A stretch of 38,652 bases of DNA from Betaproteobacteria bacterium UBA2293. GTDB lineage: Bacteria > Pseudomonadota > Gammaproteobacteria > Burkholderiales > Rhodocyclaceae. Under the pieces are notes generated by a model. It worked only from the letters and a program-made list of their open reading frames with translations. It did no database searches and had not been told where the DNA came from. The stretch spans positions 3,176 to 41,827 of the forward strand of contig DDWF01000259.1 of assembly GCA_002345845.1 (NCBI GenBank), read 5' to 3'. Each line of letters opens with the position of its first letter. Position 1 is the first letter of the stretch. A program made the position numbers and the translations under genes. Shown here piece by piece: positions 1 through 8,401 of the stretch.

Positions 1-314
1 ACGAGCCCTTCGGCGCCCTCGACGCGCTGACCCGGGCCAAGCTGCAGGACGAGCTGATGAAGATCTGCGAGGCGACGAAGGCCACCGTGGTCATGGTCAC
101 CCACGATGTGGACGAGGCCGTGCTGCTCTCCGACCGCATCGTGATGATGACCAACGGCCCGGCGGCGACCATCGGCGAGATCCTCGAAGTCAATCTGCCG
201 CGGCCGCGCAAGCGTCTCGAACTGGCGCACGATCCGGCCTACATCGATTGCCGGGCTGCGGTGCTCGAGTTCCTCTACGAAAAGCAGGCACACGTGGAGA
301 AGCAGGCCGCCTGA
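1..314 (+). CDS. Nitrate/taurine-type ABC transporter ATP-binding protein, C-terminal part
   Basis: This is the 3' end of a gene that starts before the window. The reading frame is open from base 3 and begins inside the Walker B/D-loop (DEPFGALDALTR), followed by the switch histidine in VTHDVDEA. These are hallmarks of the NrtD/SsuB/TauB class of importer ATPases. The tail (MTNGPAATIGEI, then PRPRKR) matches the NrtD/CmpD style in which the ATPase energises uptake of nitrate, nitrite or bicarbonate at the inner membrane. A nitrate substrate is supported by the narX/narL-like pair immediately downstream. The Walker A part and the permease genes lie outside the window, so the exact substrate is inferred. 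Confidence 0.85.
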   Translation, partial: EPFGALDALTRAKLQDELMKICEATKATVVMVTHDVDEAVLLSDRIVMMTNGPAATIGEILEVNLPRPRKRLELAHDPAYIDCRAAVLEFLYEKQAHVEKQAA

Positions 315-341
315 GGCCGGCGACAACCTGGGTCGGGATGC

Positions 342-358
342 CCGGCGCTTGGCGCCGG
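342..358 (+). terminator. Possible weak terminator hairpin after the ABC transporter gene
   Basis: A 7 bp GC-only stem (CCGGCGC / GCGCCGG) with a 3-base loop lies 28 bp after the transporter stop codon. The following bases (CCGTCTTGAT) are only mildly T-rich, so this is a weak candidate. Confidence 0.35.
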
Positions 359-433
359 CCGTCTTGATCCAGGTCATTGGCTTTTTTTGCATGGCCCGGC
401 TATGTTTGGTGCTTTCATCACGGAATCCTTTTG

Positions 434-2377
434 ATGTTGGCCAACTCGGGCAAGCTATCGCGCAAGATCGTCGGCACGCTGGTCGCGTTCCTGCTTGTGC
501 TTACAGGCGCCATCGGCCTGACCCTGATGATTTCCTGGCGGCTCGAAGGCGTGGCGGCGGCGATCAACGATGCCGGCAGCCAGCGCATGCGCACCTACCA
601 TCTGGGACTGTTGATGACGCGCACGGCCACTTCGGCGGACCCGGCGGCGCTTGAACTGGTCGCTGGCGAAACCCGGGTCTTCGATCAGGTGCTGCAGCAC
701 CTTGAGCGGGGCGACCCGGTGCGCCCCCTGGCCTCGCCGCGCGATGCCGAGGTCCGGCAGTTGTTGCTGCGGGTCGGCGCTGCCTGGCAGCAGGAGTTGC
801 GGCCGCTGGTCGACGCCTTCCTGACGGCCGCGCCCGCTGAGCGGCCGGCCATCCTGGCGCGCTTCGATAGCCAGATGCGGCCTTTCGTCAGCAGTATCAA
901 CGAGCTGGTGATGGCCATGGAACGCGCCTATGCCGAGGACACCGAACTGTTGCGTAGCGTGCAGGGCCTGCTGGTACTGTTTGCCATCATCGGCACGGTG
1001 CTGGTGATCCGCTTCCTGATCCGCCTGGTCATCCGCCCGGTCAATGTGCTGACTGCCGGCATGCAGCGCATGACCGGCAATGATCTCGGCGTCCGTCTGC
1101 CGGAAACCAGCGACGATGAACTAGGTGGCCTGGCGCGCGGCTTCAACCAGATGGCCGGCCACCTGCAGTCGGTCTATGCGACGCTGGAAGAGCGCGTCGA
1201 TGCCAAGACACGCAGTCTCGAGCAGCGCAACCACGAACTGGGCATTCTTTACGAGGCGACTTCCCTGCTGACCGAGCCAGTTCAGCTCGAGACCCTGTGC
1301 CAGAGCTTCCTTGATCACATCAAGTCGGCGCTTGGTGCTGATGCCGGCGCCGTGCGCCTGTACATGCCGGATTCACAAAAGCTTTACCTGGTCACCCATG
1401 AAGGCCTGTCGGATGCCTTCCTGGAACGGGAAAATGCCCTCAACTGCGGCGAGTGCCTGTGCGGCGAAGTTATCCAGAGTGGCATGCCGGCGGTCTTCGA
1501 TACCGTCAATCCGCCGCGCGGCATGAAGCTGGGCAGTTGCATCCGCGAGGGTTTCGCTACCGCGACGGCGTTCAGCATTGTCCATGGCAAGCGGCGGCTA
1601 GGCGTGTACAACCTCTATTTCCGCGAAACCCACCCCCTGTCGGCGCAGGAAAGGCACTTGCTGGAAACCCTCGGTCAGCATCTCGGCGTCGCCATCGAAA
1701 ACGAGCGGCTGAAGTCGCGCGAGATGGAACTGGCGGTTTCCGAGGAGCGCAACCTCCTGGCCCAGGAACTGCACGATTCGATTGCCCAGGGCCTCGCCTT
1801 CCTCAATATCCAGGTCCAGTTGCTGCAGGATTCGCTGCGCAAGGGACGCCAGGAGGAGGCGCTGCAAACCGCCGATCAGTTGCGCGAGGGCGTCCAGGAA
1901 AGCTATGACGATGTGCGCGAGCTGCTCGTGCATTTCCGCACGCGCATGCTGCAATCCGATCTCGATTCGGCCATTACCTCGGCCCTGGAAAAATTCGAGG
2001 GACAGACCGGCATCGCCACCCGTTTTGATCAGATCGGCCATGGGGCGCCGCTGGATCCGGCGGATGAAATCCAGATCATGCACATCATCCAGGAAGCCTT
2101 GTCGAACATCCGTAAGCATGCCCGTGCCACCAGCGTTCAGGTGACACTGCGGCGCAATACCATGGGGGCCGATATCGAAGTGCGCGATGACGGTATCGGC
2201 TTCGATACCGAGAACGAGCCCAACGTGCGCTCCGACCGCCATGTCGGACTGCAGATCATGCGCGAGCGGGCGCACCGCGTCGGCGCCGAATGTCGTATCG
2301 TCTCAAGCATTGGCCAAGGCAGCCGCGTGCTGCTGAGCCTGCCGAAGGATTCCCGGGGAGGGTTGTTGAATGACTGA
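434..2377 (+). CDS. narX: NarX-like nitrate/nitrite sensor histidine kinase
   Basis: A 647-residue membrane sensor kinase of the NarX/NarQ family that would phosphorylate the response regulator encoded next. TM1 is near residues 10-32. It is followed by a P-box-like segment (INDAGSQRMRTY) of the type that binds nitrate/nitrite in the periplasm. TM2 is near 172-195, then a HAMP linker, a GAF-like module and a HisKA_3/HATPase core. The phospho-accepting His is H447 in QELHDSIAQG, and an N-box follows (QEALSNIRKHA). The GAF-like module holds Cys338, Cys341, Cys343 and Cys369, recalling the Cys cluster of NarX central modules. The ATG at 434 was preferred because it places the start just before TM1; an in-frame start at 377 would add 19 atypical residues. 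The 3' end overlaps the next gene by 8 bases, so they are probably translationally coupled. Confidence 0.88.
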   Translation: MLANSGKLSRKIVGTLVAFLLVLTGAIGLTLMISWRLEGVAAAINDAGSQRMRTYHLGLLMTRTATSADPAALELVAGETRVFDQVLQHLERGDPVRPLASPRDAEVRQLLLRVGAAWQQELRPLVDAFLTAAPAERPAILARFDSQMRPFVSSINELVMAMERAYAEDTELLRSVQGLLVLFAIIGTVLVIRFLIRLVIRPVNVLTAGMQRMTGNDLGVRLPETSDDELGGLARGFNQMAGHLQSVYATLEERVDAKTRSLEQRNHELGILYEATSLLTEPVQLETLCQSFLDHIKSALGADAGAVRLYMPDSQKLYLVTHEGLSDAFLERENALNCGECLCGEVIQSGMPAVFDTVNPPRGMKLGSCIREGFATATAFSIVHGKRRLGVYNLYFRETHPLSAQERHLLETLGQHLGVAIENERLKSREMELAVSEERNLLAQELHDSIAQGLAFLNIQVQLLQDSLRKGRQEEALQTADQLREGVQESYDDVRELLVHFRTRMLQSDLDSAITSALEKFEGQTGIATRFDQIGHGAPLDPADEIQIMHIIQEALSNIRKHARATSVQVTLRRNTMGADIEVRDDGIGFDTENEPNVRSDRHVGLQIMRERAHRVGAECRIVSSIGQGSRVLLSLPKDSRGGLLND

Positions 2378-3032
2378 AAAAATACGTGTCCTGCTGGTCG
2401 ATGACCACACCCTGTTCCGCAGCGGTATCTGCTCGCTGCTGCAGCGCCATGAGGACTTCGAGGTGGTCGGCGAGGCTGGTGATGGCCTGGAAGGCATCAA
2501 GCGCGCCCGCTCGCTGCGCCCGGATGTCGTCCTCCTCGACCTGCACATGCCGGGTATTTCCGGCTTGCAGGCGATGAAGGTGATGGCCGAGGAAATTCCC
2601 GACGTTCAGGTGCTGATGCTGACCGTCTCCGAAGATGCCCAGGACCTGATGGACGCCCTGCGTGCCGGTGCCAGCGGCTACTTGCTGAAGAACATCGAGA
2701 CCGACATGCTGGTCGACGCCATCCGCCGTGCTGCCCGCGGCGAGTCGGTCGTTTCCCAACAGATGACCGCCAAGCTGATTCAGGGCGTTCGCTCGCCGCC
2801 GAAGGCTGAAGCCAGTGGCGATCGCGATCGCTTTTCGCCGCGCGAACGCGACATCATGGTTTCCCTGGCCGTCGGCGAGAGCAACAAGGAAATCGCCCGC
2901 CGCCTCGATCTGGCCGAAAGCACGGTCAAGATCCACGTGCAGAACATCTTCAAGAAGCTCAACATGAGCAGCCGCGTGCAGGTGGCGCTCTACGCAGTCG
3001 AGCATGGCTACGGCCAAACGAAGAATTCCTGA
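2370..3032 (+). CDS. narL: NarL/FixJ-family response regulator
   Basis: A 220-residue two-domain regulator. The N-terminal receiver has an acidic pocket (LLVDDH) and phospho-acceptor D57 in LLDLHMPG, followed by the conserved Thr (MLTVSE) and Lys (YLLKNI). The C-terminal LuxR-type helix-turn-helix includes SPRERDIMVSLAVGESNKEIA and ESTVKIHVQNIFKKL. It starts inside the last codons of the sensor kinase gene, so the two are one transcription unit. By family knowledge, the phosphorylated protein controls nitrate/nitrite respiration or assimilation genes. The neighbouring nitrate-type transporter is a likely target, but this is inference. Confidence 0.88.
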   Translation: MTEKIRVLLVDDHTLFRSGICSLLQRHEDFEVVGEAGDGLEGIKRARSLRPDVVLLDLHMPGISGLQAMKVMAEEIPDVQVLMLTVSEDAQDLMDALRAGASGYLLKNIETDMLVDAIRRAARGESVVSQQMTAKLIQGVRSPPKAEASGDRDRFSPRERDIMVSLAVGESNKEIARRLDLAESTVKIHVQNIFKKLNMSSRVQVALYAVEHGYGQTKNS

Positions 3033-3048
3033 GCACGCGGTCGTTGGC

Positions 3049-3079
3049 AAAAAAAGGCCCCGGCAGTCGCCGGAGCCTT
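3049..3079 (-). terminator. Rho-independent terminator for the 90-aa gene
   Basis: Read on the minus strand, an 11 bp GC-rich stem (AAGGCTCCGGC / GCCGGGGCCTT, one G-T pair) with a GACT loop is followed by a run of seven T. It lies 46 bp past the stop of the minus-strand gene and between two convergent genes. Confidence 0.85.
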
Positions 3080-3125
3080 CATGCCAGCCCTGGTGGCCGG
3101 CAAATCCTCGAGGGGTGAGGAGAAA

Positions 3126-3398
3126 TCAGTGGGTGCTACCCGGTATCGGGTGCGTGCGTTGCAGGTGCTGGTAGGTTTCGGCCAGATCCTTGACGTGCTG
3201 GTAACGGCCGGCTTCGAGCGCCGTCTGCATGTTTTCGATGATCATCGTATGCAACCGGCAGACACCTTCCGGCGAGCACAACAGCACTTCACTCATCTCG
3301 GCCGCCACAGTGACCGGAATGTGTTCGTGCTCGGCAATGGCTTCAATTTCGCCGCGATCGAGATCGCAATAGTCAATAACATCCTGAATGGAAAGCAT
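3126..3398 (-). CDS. Small hypothetical protein
   Basis: A 90-residue soluble acidic protein with no signal peptide or membrane segment. I do not recognise a named domain. The sequence is mostly predicted helical, starting MLSIQDVIDYCDLDRGEIEA, with two cysteines near the centre (LLCSPEGVC). A strong ribosome binding site (TAGGAGGAGT) lies just upstream of the ATG, and a classical terminator follows, so it is a monocistronic real gene. It converges on the narX/narL pair, which suggests no operon link. The function is unknown. Confidence 0.7.
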   Translation of the reverse strand: MLSIQDVIDYCDLDRGEIEAIAEHEHIPVTVAAEMSEVLLCSPEGVCRLHTMIIENMQTALEAGRYQHVKDLAETYQHLQRTHPIPGSTH

Positions 3399-3527
3399 GG
3401 ACTCCTCCTAGATAGGGCAAGTGAAAAAGGGAGGGCGGCAGGCCCTGATTTTTCGTTGTTCTATCCGCCTTTGTCGTTGTTGTCGGTGGAGGACTATCTA
3501 CTTTTATAGGCTCAAACGCTGTTTGAA

Positions 3528-4349
3528 TCAAGCCGGATTTTGCCCGATGCGCAAACGGCCGTCGGGCAGCGGATAGGCCAGTTGCAGGCGAGCGATGGTT
3601 GGTGCGAGATCGAGCCCGCTGGCCTTCTTCAGCTCCGCCGCCCGTGCCCGCAAGGTGTCGAGCGGGAGGTCAACAGCTTGGCCGGGGCTGGCGAAAGCCA
3701 TGGTGTTACCACTGTCGCAGGAGGGGAAGACGGCGACACGGCCGGCAAAGGCCTCCTCGATGCGGCGGACACTGGCGGCAAAGCCACGGTTGCGGCCGAG
3801 CAGATTGATGCAGAACAGTCCATCGTCGTTCAGGCGGGCGCGGCAGGCCAGATAGAAAGGCAGGGTGTCGAGGGCACCGGGACGGGCATCGGCATCGAAG
3901 CCATCGACCAGGATGTAGTCGAAGCTGCTGTCGCCGCCGAGCATGAAATCGGCGCCACAGCCGATCCTCACCTCCAGCCGCCGCGGGTCGTCGGGCAGCT
4001 TGAAATACTGGCGGGCGACAAATTCCACTTGTGGGTTGATCTCGACGACGGTGATCCGGCAGTTCGGTCGGTGACGGTAGAGGAACTTGGCCAGGGAGCC
4101 GGCGCCGAGTCCGATCATCAGGACACGGCGCGGCCAGTCGGCCGCCTCGCGCAACAACAGCCCGGCCATCATTTCCCGCGTGTAGGAGAGTTCCAGTGAC
4201 CACGGGCGGGCGATGCGCATGGCGCCCTGAATCCATTCGGAGCCGAAGTGCAGGTAGCGGACGCCGGCCTCCTCGCTGATGTCTACGGAATGGCGGGGGG
4301 CGGAGGAGCGTCTGGTCATGGTCGGTAAGCGGTTGTCCGGAGGCGGCAT
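3528..4349 (-). CDS. Spermidine synthase-like class I methyltransferase-fold protein
   Basis: A 273-residue protein of the spermine/spermidine synthase superfamily. The Rossmann nucleotide-binding motif (VLMIGLGAGSLAKFL) sits near residues 95-110. An acidic strand (ITVVEINPQVE) follows, and then the Asp-containing loop (FDYILVDGFDAD). Many bacterial genomes carry such SpeE-like proteins without a proven aminopropyl acceptor, so polyamine synthesis is not certain. An alternative ATG at 4319 would remove 10 residues; neither start has an obvious ribosome binding site. The gene lies 50 bp downstream of the alpha/beta hydrolase gene on the same strand and may be co-transcribed with it. Confidence 0.75.
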   Translation of the reverse strand: MPPPDNRLPTMTRRSSAPRHSVDISEEAGVRYLHFGSEWIQGAMRIARPWSLELSYTREMMAGLLLREAADWPRRVLMIGLGAGSLAKFLYRHRPNCRITVVEINPQVEFVARQYFKLPDDPRRLEVRIGCGADFMLGGDSSFDYILVDGFDADARPGALDTLPFYLACRARLNDDGLFCINLLGRNRGFAASVRRIEEAFAGRVAVFPSCDSGNTMAFASPGQAVDLPLDTLRARAAELKKASGLDLAPTIARLQLAYPLPDGRLRIGQNPA

Positions 4350-4399
4350 TCTAGCGCCGCCGCCGCGCCATACTCAGCGCATTTTGCTGCCGCCGCCGA

Positions 4400-5104
4400 T
4401 CAGAATTTGTTGCTCTTGATCCACTCCAGCAAGAGCGCGCTGACGGCCTCCGGTTGATCCAGCGTCGCCAGGTGGCCGCACTCGCTGATGATCTCCAGTC
4501 TCGCCTTGGCGATCCCGTCGGCCATCTCGGTCGCCAGTTCGGGCGGCGTGATCAGGTCGTCCTGGCCGCAGATCACCAGCGTCGGGCAGGTGATGGTAGC
4601 CAGGGTCGGCCGACTGTCGGGGCGGCCCATGATTGCCTGTTGCTGGCGGGCAAAAACTTCTGCTCCCAAGCCGCTCGCCATCGACTGGATGACCCCGCGC
4701 ACTGCCGGGAGATTCATCCGTTCGGGATGCGAGAGGCGGGGCAGCAGTTGTTCCGTCACCGCGTCGAGATCGGTGGCGGCAAGCTTGATCAGCTCTTCAC
4801 GTTTGGCAATGGCCTCTGGCGTATCGGGGCGGGCGGTTGTATCCATCAGCACCAGGCCGGCCACCCGCTCAGGTGCCTGGCGCAGGATTTCGAAGGCGAC
4901 GTAGCCGCCCAGCGACAGGCCGAGCAGGACAAAGCGCTTGGCCGAGGCCGCTTTCAGTACGCTTGCCGCCAGATCGGGAATGCTCTCGGCAAGGCTCAGG
5001 TCGCCTACTTCGACGGTCGCGACCGTCGACAGGGCGACCACCTGTTCGGCAAAAACGCTGGCATCGTTGAGCAAGCCCGGGAGCAACAGGAAATTCGGTT
5101 TCAT
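4400..5104 (-). CDS. Alpha/beta-fold hydrolase
   Basis: A 234-residue cytosolic alpha/beta hydrolase. The nucleophile elbow is GLSLGG (near residue 84). The acid residue is expected in CGQDDLITPPE and the catalytic His in CGHLATLDQP. The cap is short and the overall length is typical of esterase/lactonase-like members. A clear ribosome binding site (GAGGAG) lies 7 bases before the ATG. The substrate cannot be told from sequence. It is followed on the same strand by the spermidine-synthase-like gene. Confidence 0.85.
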   Translation of the reverse strand: MKPNFLLLPGLLNDASVFAEQVVALSTVATVEVGDLSLAESIPDLAASVLKAASAKRFVLLGLSLGGYVAFEILRQAPERVAGLVLMDTTARPDTPEAIAKREELIKLAATDLDAVTEQLLPRLSHPERMNLPAVRGVIQSMASGLGAEVFARQQQAIMGRPDSRPTLATITCPTLVICGQDDLITPPELATEMADGIAKARLEIISECGHLATLDQPEAVSALLLEWIKSNKF

Positions 5105-5398
5105 GGTTTTCTCCTCGATTACACAATGTCTGATAAGGCCAAAGGGAATCGGTCAAAGTTCAATCAATGTCCGGCATTGCCAAGGCGAGGCCTGGGCGGA
5201 GCCAGACTCGAGGATGCACGCATGACGGCGATAGCTCGGTGCCCTTGGGCACAGAGCTGGCGAATAAGCCATACCCGTAATTTGTGGACATGCATGTGCC
5301 CGCCGGCGTTGCGTGCGATGGGATACAGATCGCTGGCGCATTGGCGACTAGTCTCGATTTCACCCGCTTCGTTCCGCGTGGTTTTTCTTGGGAGTGGC

Positions 5399-5959
5399 AT
5401 GGCTGAATATCATCTGCTGAGCACTTGGCAAATCGAAGCACCGCTTGACGCCGTGTATGCGGAGATTTTCGACTCGCTGCACTGGCCGGAGTGGTGGCCG
5501 GGTTTGCAGGAAGTGGTGCAGACAGCCGCCGGCGATGCCGGCGGTATTGGCAGCAAGCGCGGCTATTCCTGGCGGGGAAAATTACCCTATGTCGTCGAGT
5601 TTGAGGTCCGGACGACTCGCATCGAAAATTCCCGGACCCTGGAAGGGGTGGCCACGGGCGATCTTGAGGGAAGCGGCTGCTGGCGTTTCGGTTGTCAGGA
5701 TTCGGTCAGTATCGCCCAGTTCGAGTGGCGTGTCCGCATCACGAAATGGTGGTGGAAACTGCTCGAGCCGCTGGCCCGTCCACTGTTCATCCGCAATCAT
5801 GGGTTGTTGATGGCGCAGGGGGCGCAGGGTCTGGCCCGCCGGCTCCACGCCGTGCTCAGACATCAGGAGAGCATCGACCTGGCGACGACCGCTTCGCCGC
5901 CAACGAAGGTCCATCGGCTCGATCCGGATTCTGCTCATGTCGGCCGGTCCGCCAGTTGA
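5399..5959 (+). CDS. SRPBCC (START/polyketide-cyclase-like) family protein
   Basis: A 186-residue protein starting [20 protein letters not shown], the beta-strand/helix opening of the SRPBCC helix-grip fold. The Trp-rich strands WPEWWPG and [11 protein letters not shown] are typical of polyketide-cyclase/SRPBCC members that bind hydrophobic ligands. The open frame continues far upstream, but the segment before 5399 is not protein-like and a GGAG ribosome binding site stands 5 bases before this ATG. The C-terminal 25 bases overlap the 3' end of the convergent alternative oxidase gene. The ligand and role are unknown. Confidence 0.75.
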   Translation: MAEYHLLSTWQIEAPLDAVYAEIFDSLHWPEWWPGLQEVVQTAAGDAGGIGSKRGYSWRGKLPYVVEFEVRTTRIENSRTLEGVATGDLEGSGCWRFGCQDSVSIAQFEWRVRITKWWWKLLEPLARPLFIRNHGLLMAQGAQGLARRLHAVLRHQESIDLATTASPPTKVHRLDPDSAHVGRSAS

Positions 5960-6537
5960 TGATTGACATCCCGATGCATGGCCTCATCGGCACGGACGGC
6001 GATGATGACCTCGCGCAAGCGGGCATCGGCGCTGAGGTGCCAGTAATCGATGGCAATGGCCGGCGCCGGAACGTTGGCGTAGGTGCCGTCGTCCACACCC
6101 GCCAGATACGTCGTGTAGCTGGTGACCGCTTCTTCCTCGAGGTAGGCGACGACCCTATGGGCGGTGCTCGGGGAAATCAGGTAAAGCAGAAAGTAGACGT
6201 TATAGAAGATTCCTTGGGCGAGCACGATCAGCAGGCGCTCCAGTCGAGATGGCCGGGTAATGTGAATGAAGGTCAGCAAATGCATGCGTTCGTTTTCCGC
6301 TTCGTCCAGCAGCGTACGGATCAGGCCCTGATCTGACTCCATGCGGCGCAGCGAGCGCAAGTGCTGCAGTGAGCCACCGACCATGCCTGGCACGGCGGCA
6401 ACGGTTTCCAGGACTACGGCGCGGTGACCGTAGCGTTTGGCAAAAAAAAGGTCAGCGAAGACGCGCAGGAATTTGACGAACAGCAAGGCAAGGCGGTCCC
6501 GGGTATTCCTTGGCGTCTGGTGTGGCTTGTCAGTCAT
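5935..6537 (-). CDS. aox: Alternative oxidase (cyanide-insensitive ubiquinol oxidase)
   Basis: A 200-residue bacterial alternative oxidase, a di-iron protein bound to one membrane leaflet that oxidises quinol and reduces oxygen to water without pumping protons. The four-helix di-iron signature is complete: [12 protein letters not shown] (E44), ENERMH (E83, H86), YLEEEA (about E135) and [12 protein letters not shown] (E185, H188). The conserved YLISP and [12 protein letters not shown] stretches are also present. The open frame runs upstream to 6798, but that extension is not AOX-like. The ATG at 6537 has no good Shine-Dalgarno; instead its ATGA overlaps the stop of a 19-codon upstream reading frame. 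It is divergent from the glycine-rich membrane protein gene. No NO-sensor operator was recognised. Confidence 0.93.
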   Translation of the reverse strand: MTDKPHQTPRNTRDRLALLFVKFLRVFADLFFAKRYGHRAVVLETVAAVPGMVGGSLQHLRSLRRMESDQGLIRTLLDEAENERMHLLTFIHITRPSRLERLLIVLAQGIFYNVYFLLYLISPSTAHRVVAYLEEEAVTSYTTYLAGVDDGTYANVPAPAIAIDYWHLSADARLREVIIAVRADEAMHRDVNHQLADRPT

Positions 6538-6593
6538 CTGGAAGGAGCCAGTCGCTGGCGTTTGCTGGAAAGGTTGTAGGCCAAGGCATCCAT
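6534..6593 (-). CDS. Possible 19-codon leader peptide overlapping the AOX start
   Basis: An ATG at 6593, preceded by GGGAAG five bases upstream, opens a 19-residue frame ([19 protein letters not shown]). It ends in a TGA sharing bases with the AOX start codon (ATGA). Such an arrangement would allow translational coupling and would explain why the AOX ATG lacks its own ribosome binding site. The peptide is very basic at its C-terminus. No homologue is recognised, so this is an inference from gene layout. Confidence 0.35.
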   Translation of the reverse strand: MDALAYNLSSKRQRLAPSR

Positions 6594-6796
6594 TTCTGCT
6601 TCCCGGATTGTGATGGTTGATGCGGAATGTCGTAGCGCGGGGCGCGAGCCATGGTTCGTTGCGGCAAGGCACCGGCCAGGCCAGTATTGAACGGCGTTGC
6701 CATTCAGTCCGTGTCCTGACGCACAGACGCCAACGGCGGGCGGCAAATATCGTCCGGATATATCCGTTCTCTACGGATTCACCCAAGGAGAAAATC

Positions 6797-7330
6797 ATGG
6801 ACGAATATCGTCACCACGTTTCCGGCTTCTTCGCGCATCGCGATGAGGCGGAGGGCGCTTTGGCCAGACTGATGGCGCGCGGCATTCCCCGCGAACAATT
6901 GCAACTGCTTGATGCCGACTCGGGGCCGGTGGTGGCCGAGCCCAAGGGCGACAGCAACGAGGTGCTGAACAAGGTGCTCGTTGACGGTGCAATTGGTACG
7001 GCAGTCGGTGCCGGCGTCGGGGCACTGGCGCAACTGGCACTGGTGGCCGGCAGCGTCACCCTGTTCGTCGCCAGTCCGTTGGTTGCACCACTGGTCATGC
7101 TCGGCTGGGGGGCGAGTCTCGGTGCCTTTGTCGGTGCCGCGGCTGGCGCCAATAGCGGCGTCGAACACAAGGAAGGCTGGCTGGCTGATCTGGTCCATGA
7201 CGCCATCGCCAATGGGCAGGTGGTTCTGGTGGTGCAGACCCGCAGCGAGGAGCAGACCGCCATCGCGCGTGAAGTTGTCGGCGAGGCCGTCGGTGAGTTT
7301 CAGGACGTCGTCAGTCAAGTTCCGGTGTGA
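6797..7330 (+). CDS. Glycine-zipper membrane protein of general-stress type
   Basis: A 177-residue protein with a soluble N-terminal part (residues 1-60; [25 protein letters not shown]) of the kind seen in YflT-like stress proteins that share a phosphate-rich-loop or ferredoxin-like fold. Two hydrophobic Gly/Ala-rich segments follow (about 67-120; [16 protein letters not shown] and [15 protein letters not shown]), typical of glycine-zipper membrane insertion. A short soluble tail resembling the N-terminal part closes it ([17 protein letters not shown]). The ribosome binding site AAGGAG lies 6 bases upstream of the ATG. It overlaps the downstream reductase gene by 4 bases, so they form one operon. 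The precise role is unknown. Confidence 0.7.
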   Translation: MDEYRHHVSGFFAHRDEAEGALARLMARGIPREQLQLLDADSGPVVAEPKGDSNEVLNKVLVDGAIGTAVGAGVGALAQLALVAGSVTLFVASPLVAPLVMLGWGASLGAFVGAAAGANSGVEHKEGWLADLVHDAIANGQVVLVVQTRSEEQTAIAREVVGEAVGEFQDVVSQVPV

Positions 7331-8397
7331 TCAAGATTCGCAAGGGCCAGGCGCCGGCGCCGCTCGAGCGGGCGGAGTTCTCCAAACGTTTTGGCGCTGC
7401 CTGGGTTGATCCGGCATTCGGCGATGAAGCGCAGGCGGTCGCCCGGCTGGAGGAGATCGCCTGGAAAATTTACGTGGAGGGTCGGAAGTCGCCATTTACC
7501 CGGAAGGCGGGGACGGGCTATGTCGATCCGGACTTCGAGCTATCCACCGAATGGCTGGCCACGAAAGAAGCGATCGATCAGGCCCGGCGCCAGTGGGCGG
7601 AGCAAGCCAGTCCGTCCAGGGTCTTGCTGATCTGCGGCTCGGCACGCAATGACGGTACCTGCCCCGGCGAAATGTCGAAATCCTTCCGCCTGCTTGGCCT
7701 GGCGCAGGAAGTCCTGGAGCAGGCAGCTATCCAGGTCGATGTGCTTGACCTCAGCCACCTGACCTCCGAATACGGGCGCAACATTTTCCCCTGCAAGGGC
7801 TGCGTTTCGACCGCCATGCCGCTGTGCCACTGGCCGTGCAGTTGCTATCCGAATCACACCCTCAACCAGACTAATGACTGGATGGCCGAGATTTATCAGC
7901 GCTGGACCGCTGCCCATGCGGTGGTCATCGTCACGCCGGTTTATTGGTATCAGAGCCCCGGCCCCTTGAAGCTGATGATCGACCGGCTGGTCTGTGCCGA
8001 CGGCGGCAATCCGGATCCGACGTCGACTGCCGGCAAGACGGCGAGCAAGGCGAAAGAACTGGAAATGGCCGGCTGGGACTACCCGAAGCATTTGGCCGGG
8101 CGCGCCTATGGCCTGATCGTGCACGGCGATGTCGCCGGTCTCGATGATGCTCGCCGCGCTCTCGCCGACTGGCTCGACTGGATGGGTTTCATCGATGCTG
8201 GTGCGGCCGCGCGGCTGGACCGCTATATCGGTTACTACGAACCGTATGCAAGCAGCCACGAAGCCTTGGACAAGGACGAGGCAGTACAGGAAGAAGCGCG
8301 CAACGTGGCGCGGGCCGTGGCCAAAGCCGTGCAGGAACTGCGTGCCGGTCGCTTGCAGGCGGTACAGCCGGCGCTGTCGCGGCCGCGACCCAAGTAG
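7327..8397 (+). CDS. NADPH-dependent FMN reductase/iron-sulfur-flavoprotein-like protein
   Basis: A 356-residue protein that starts on a GTG overlapping the upstream stop (GTGA). Residues 1-95 form an extra N-terminal region without a recognised domain. Residues 97-260 are a flavodoxin-like fold: LLICGSARNDGTC for the FMN phosphate loop and VIVTPVYWYQSPGPLKLMID for the isoalloxazine loop. Between them lies a Cys-rich stretch, FPCKGCVSTAMPLCHWPCSC, with C-x2-C-x7-C-x3-C-x-C spacing. It sits where iron-sulfur flavoproteins carry their cluster ligands, so a [4Fe-4S] cluster or zinc is possible. It is co-transcribed with the glycine-zipper protein gene. The electron donor and acceptor are unknown. 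Confidence 0.8.
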   Translation: MIKIRKGQAPAPLERAEFSKRFGAAWVDPAFGDEAQAVARLEEIAWKIYVEGRKSPFTRKAGTGYVDPDFELSTEWLATKEAIDQARRQWAEQASPSRVLLICGSARNDGTCPGEMSKSFRLLGLAQEVLEQAAIQVDVLDLSHLTSEYGRNIFPCKGCVSTAMPLCHWPCSCYPNHTLNQTNDWMAEIYQRWTAAHAVVIVTPVYWYQSPGPLKLMIDRLVCADGGNPDPTSTAGKTASKAKELEMAGWDYPKHLAGRAYGLIVHGDVAGLDDARRALADWLDWMGFIDAGAAARLDRYIGYYEPYASSHEALDKDEAVQEEARNVARAVAKAVQELRAGRLQAVQPALSRPRPK

Positions 8398-8401
8398 CGG
8401 T

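Noticed and set aside
4454..5398. N-terminal extension of the SRPBCC gene's open frame
   Set aside because: It runs antisense to the alpha/beta hydrolase gene and has no domain. The ribosome binding site before 5399 marks the real start.
5105..5398. 294 bp between the hydrolase and SRPBCC genes
   Set aside because: Several short frames exist on the minus strand, but none has a ribosome binding site or protein-like composition, so no gene was called.
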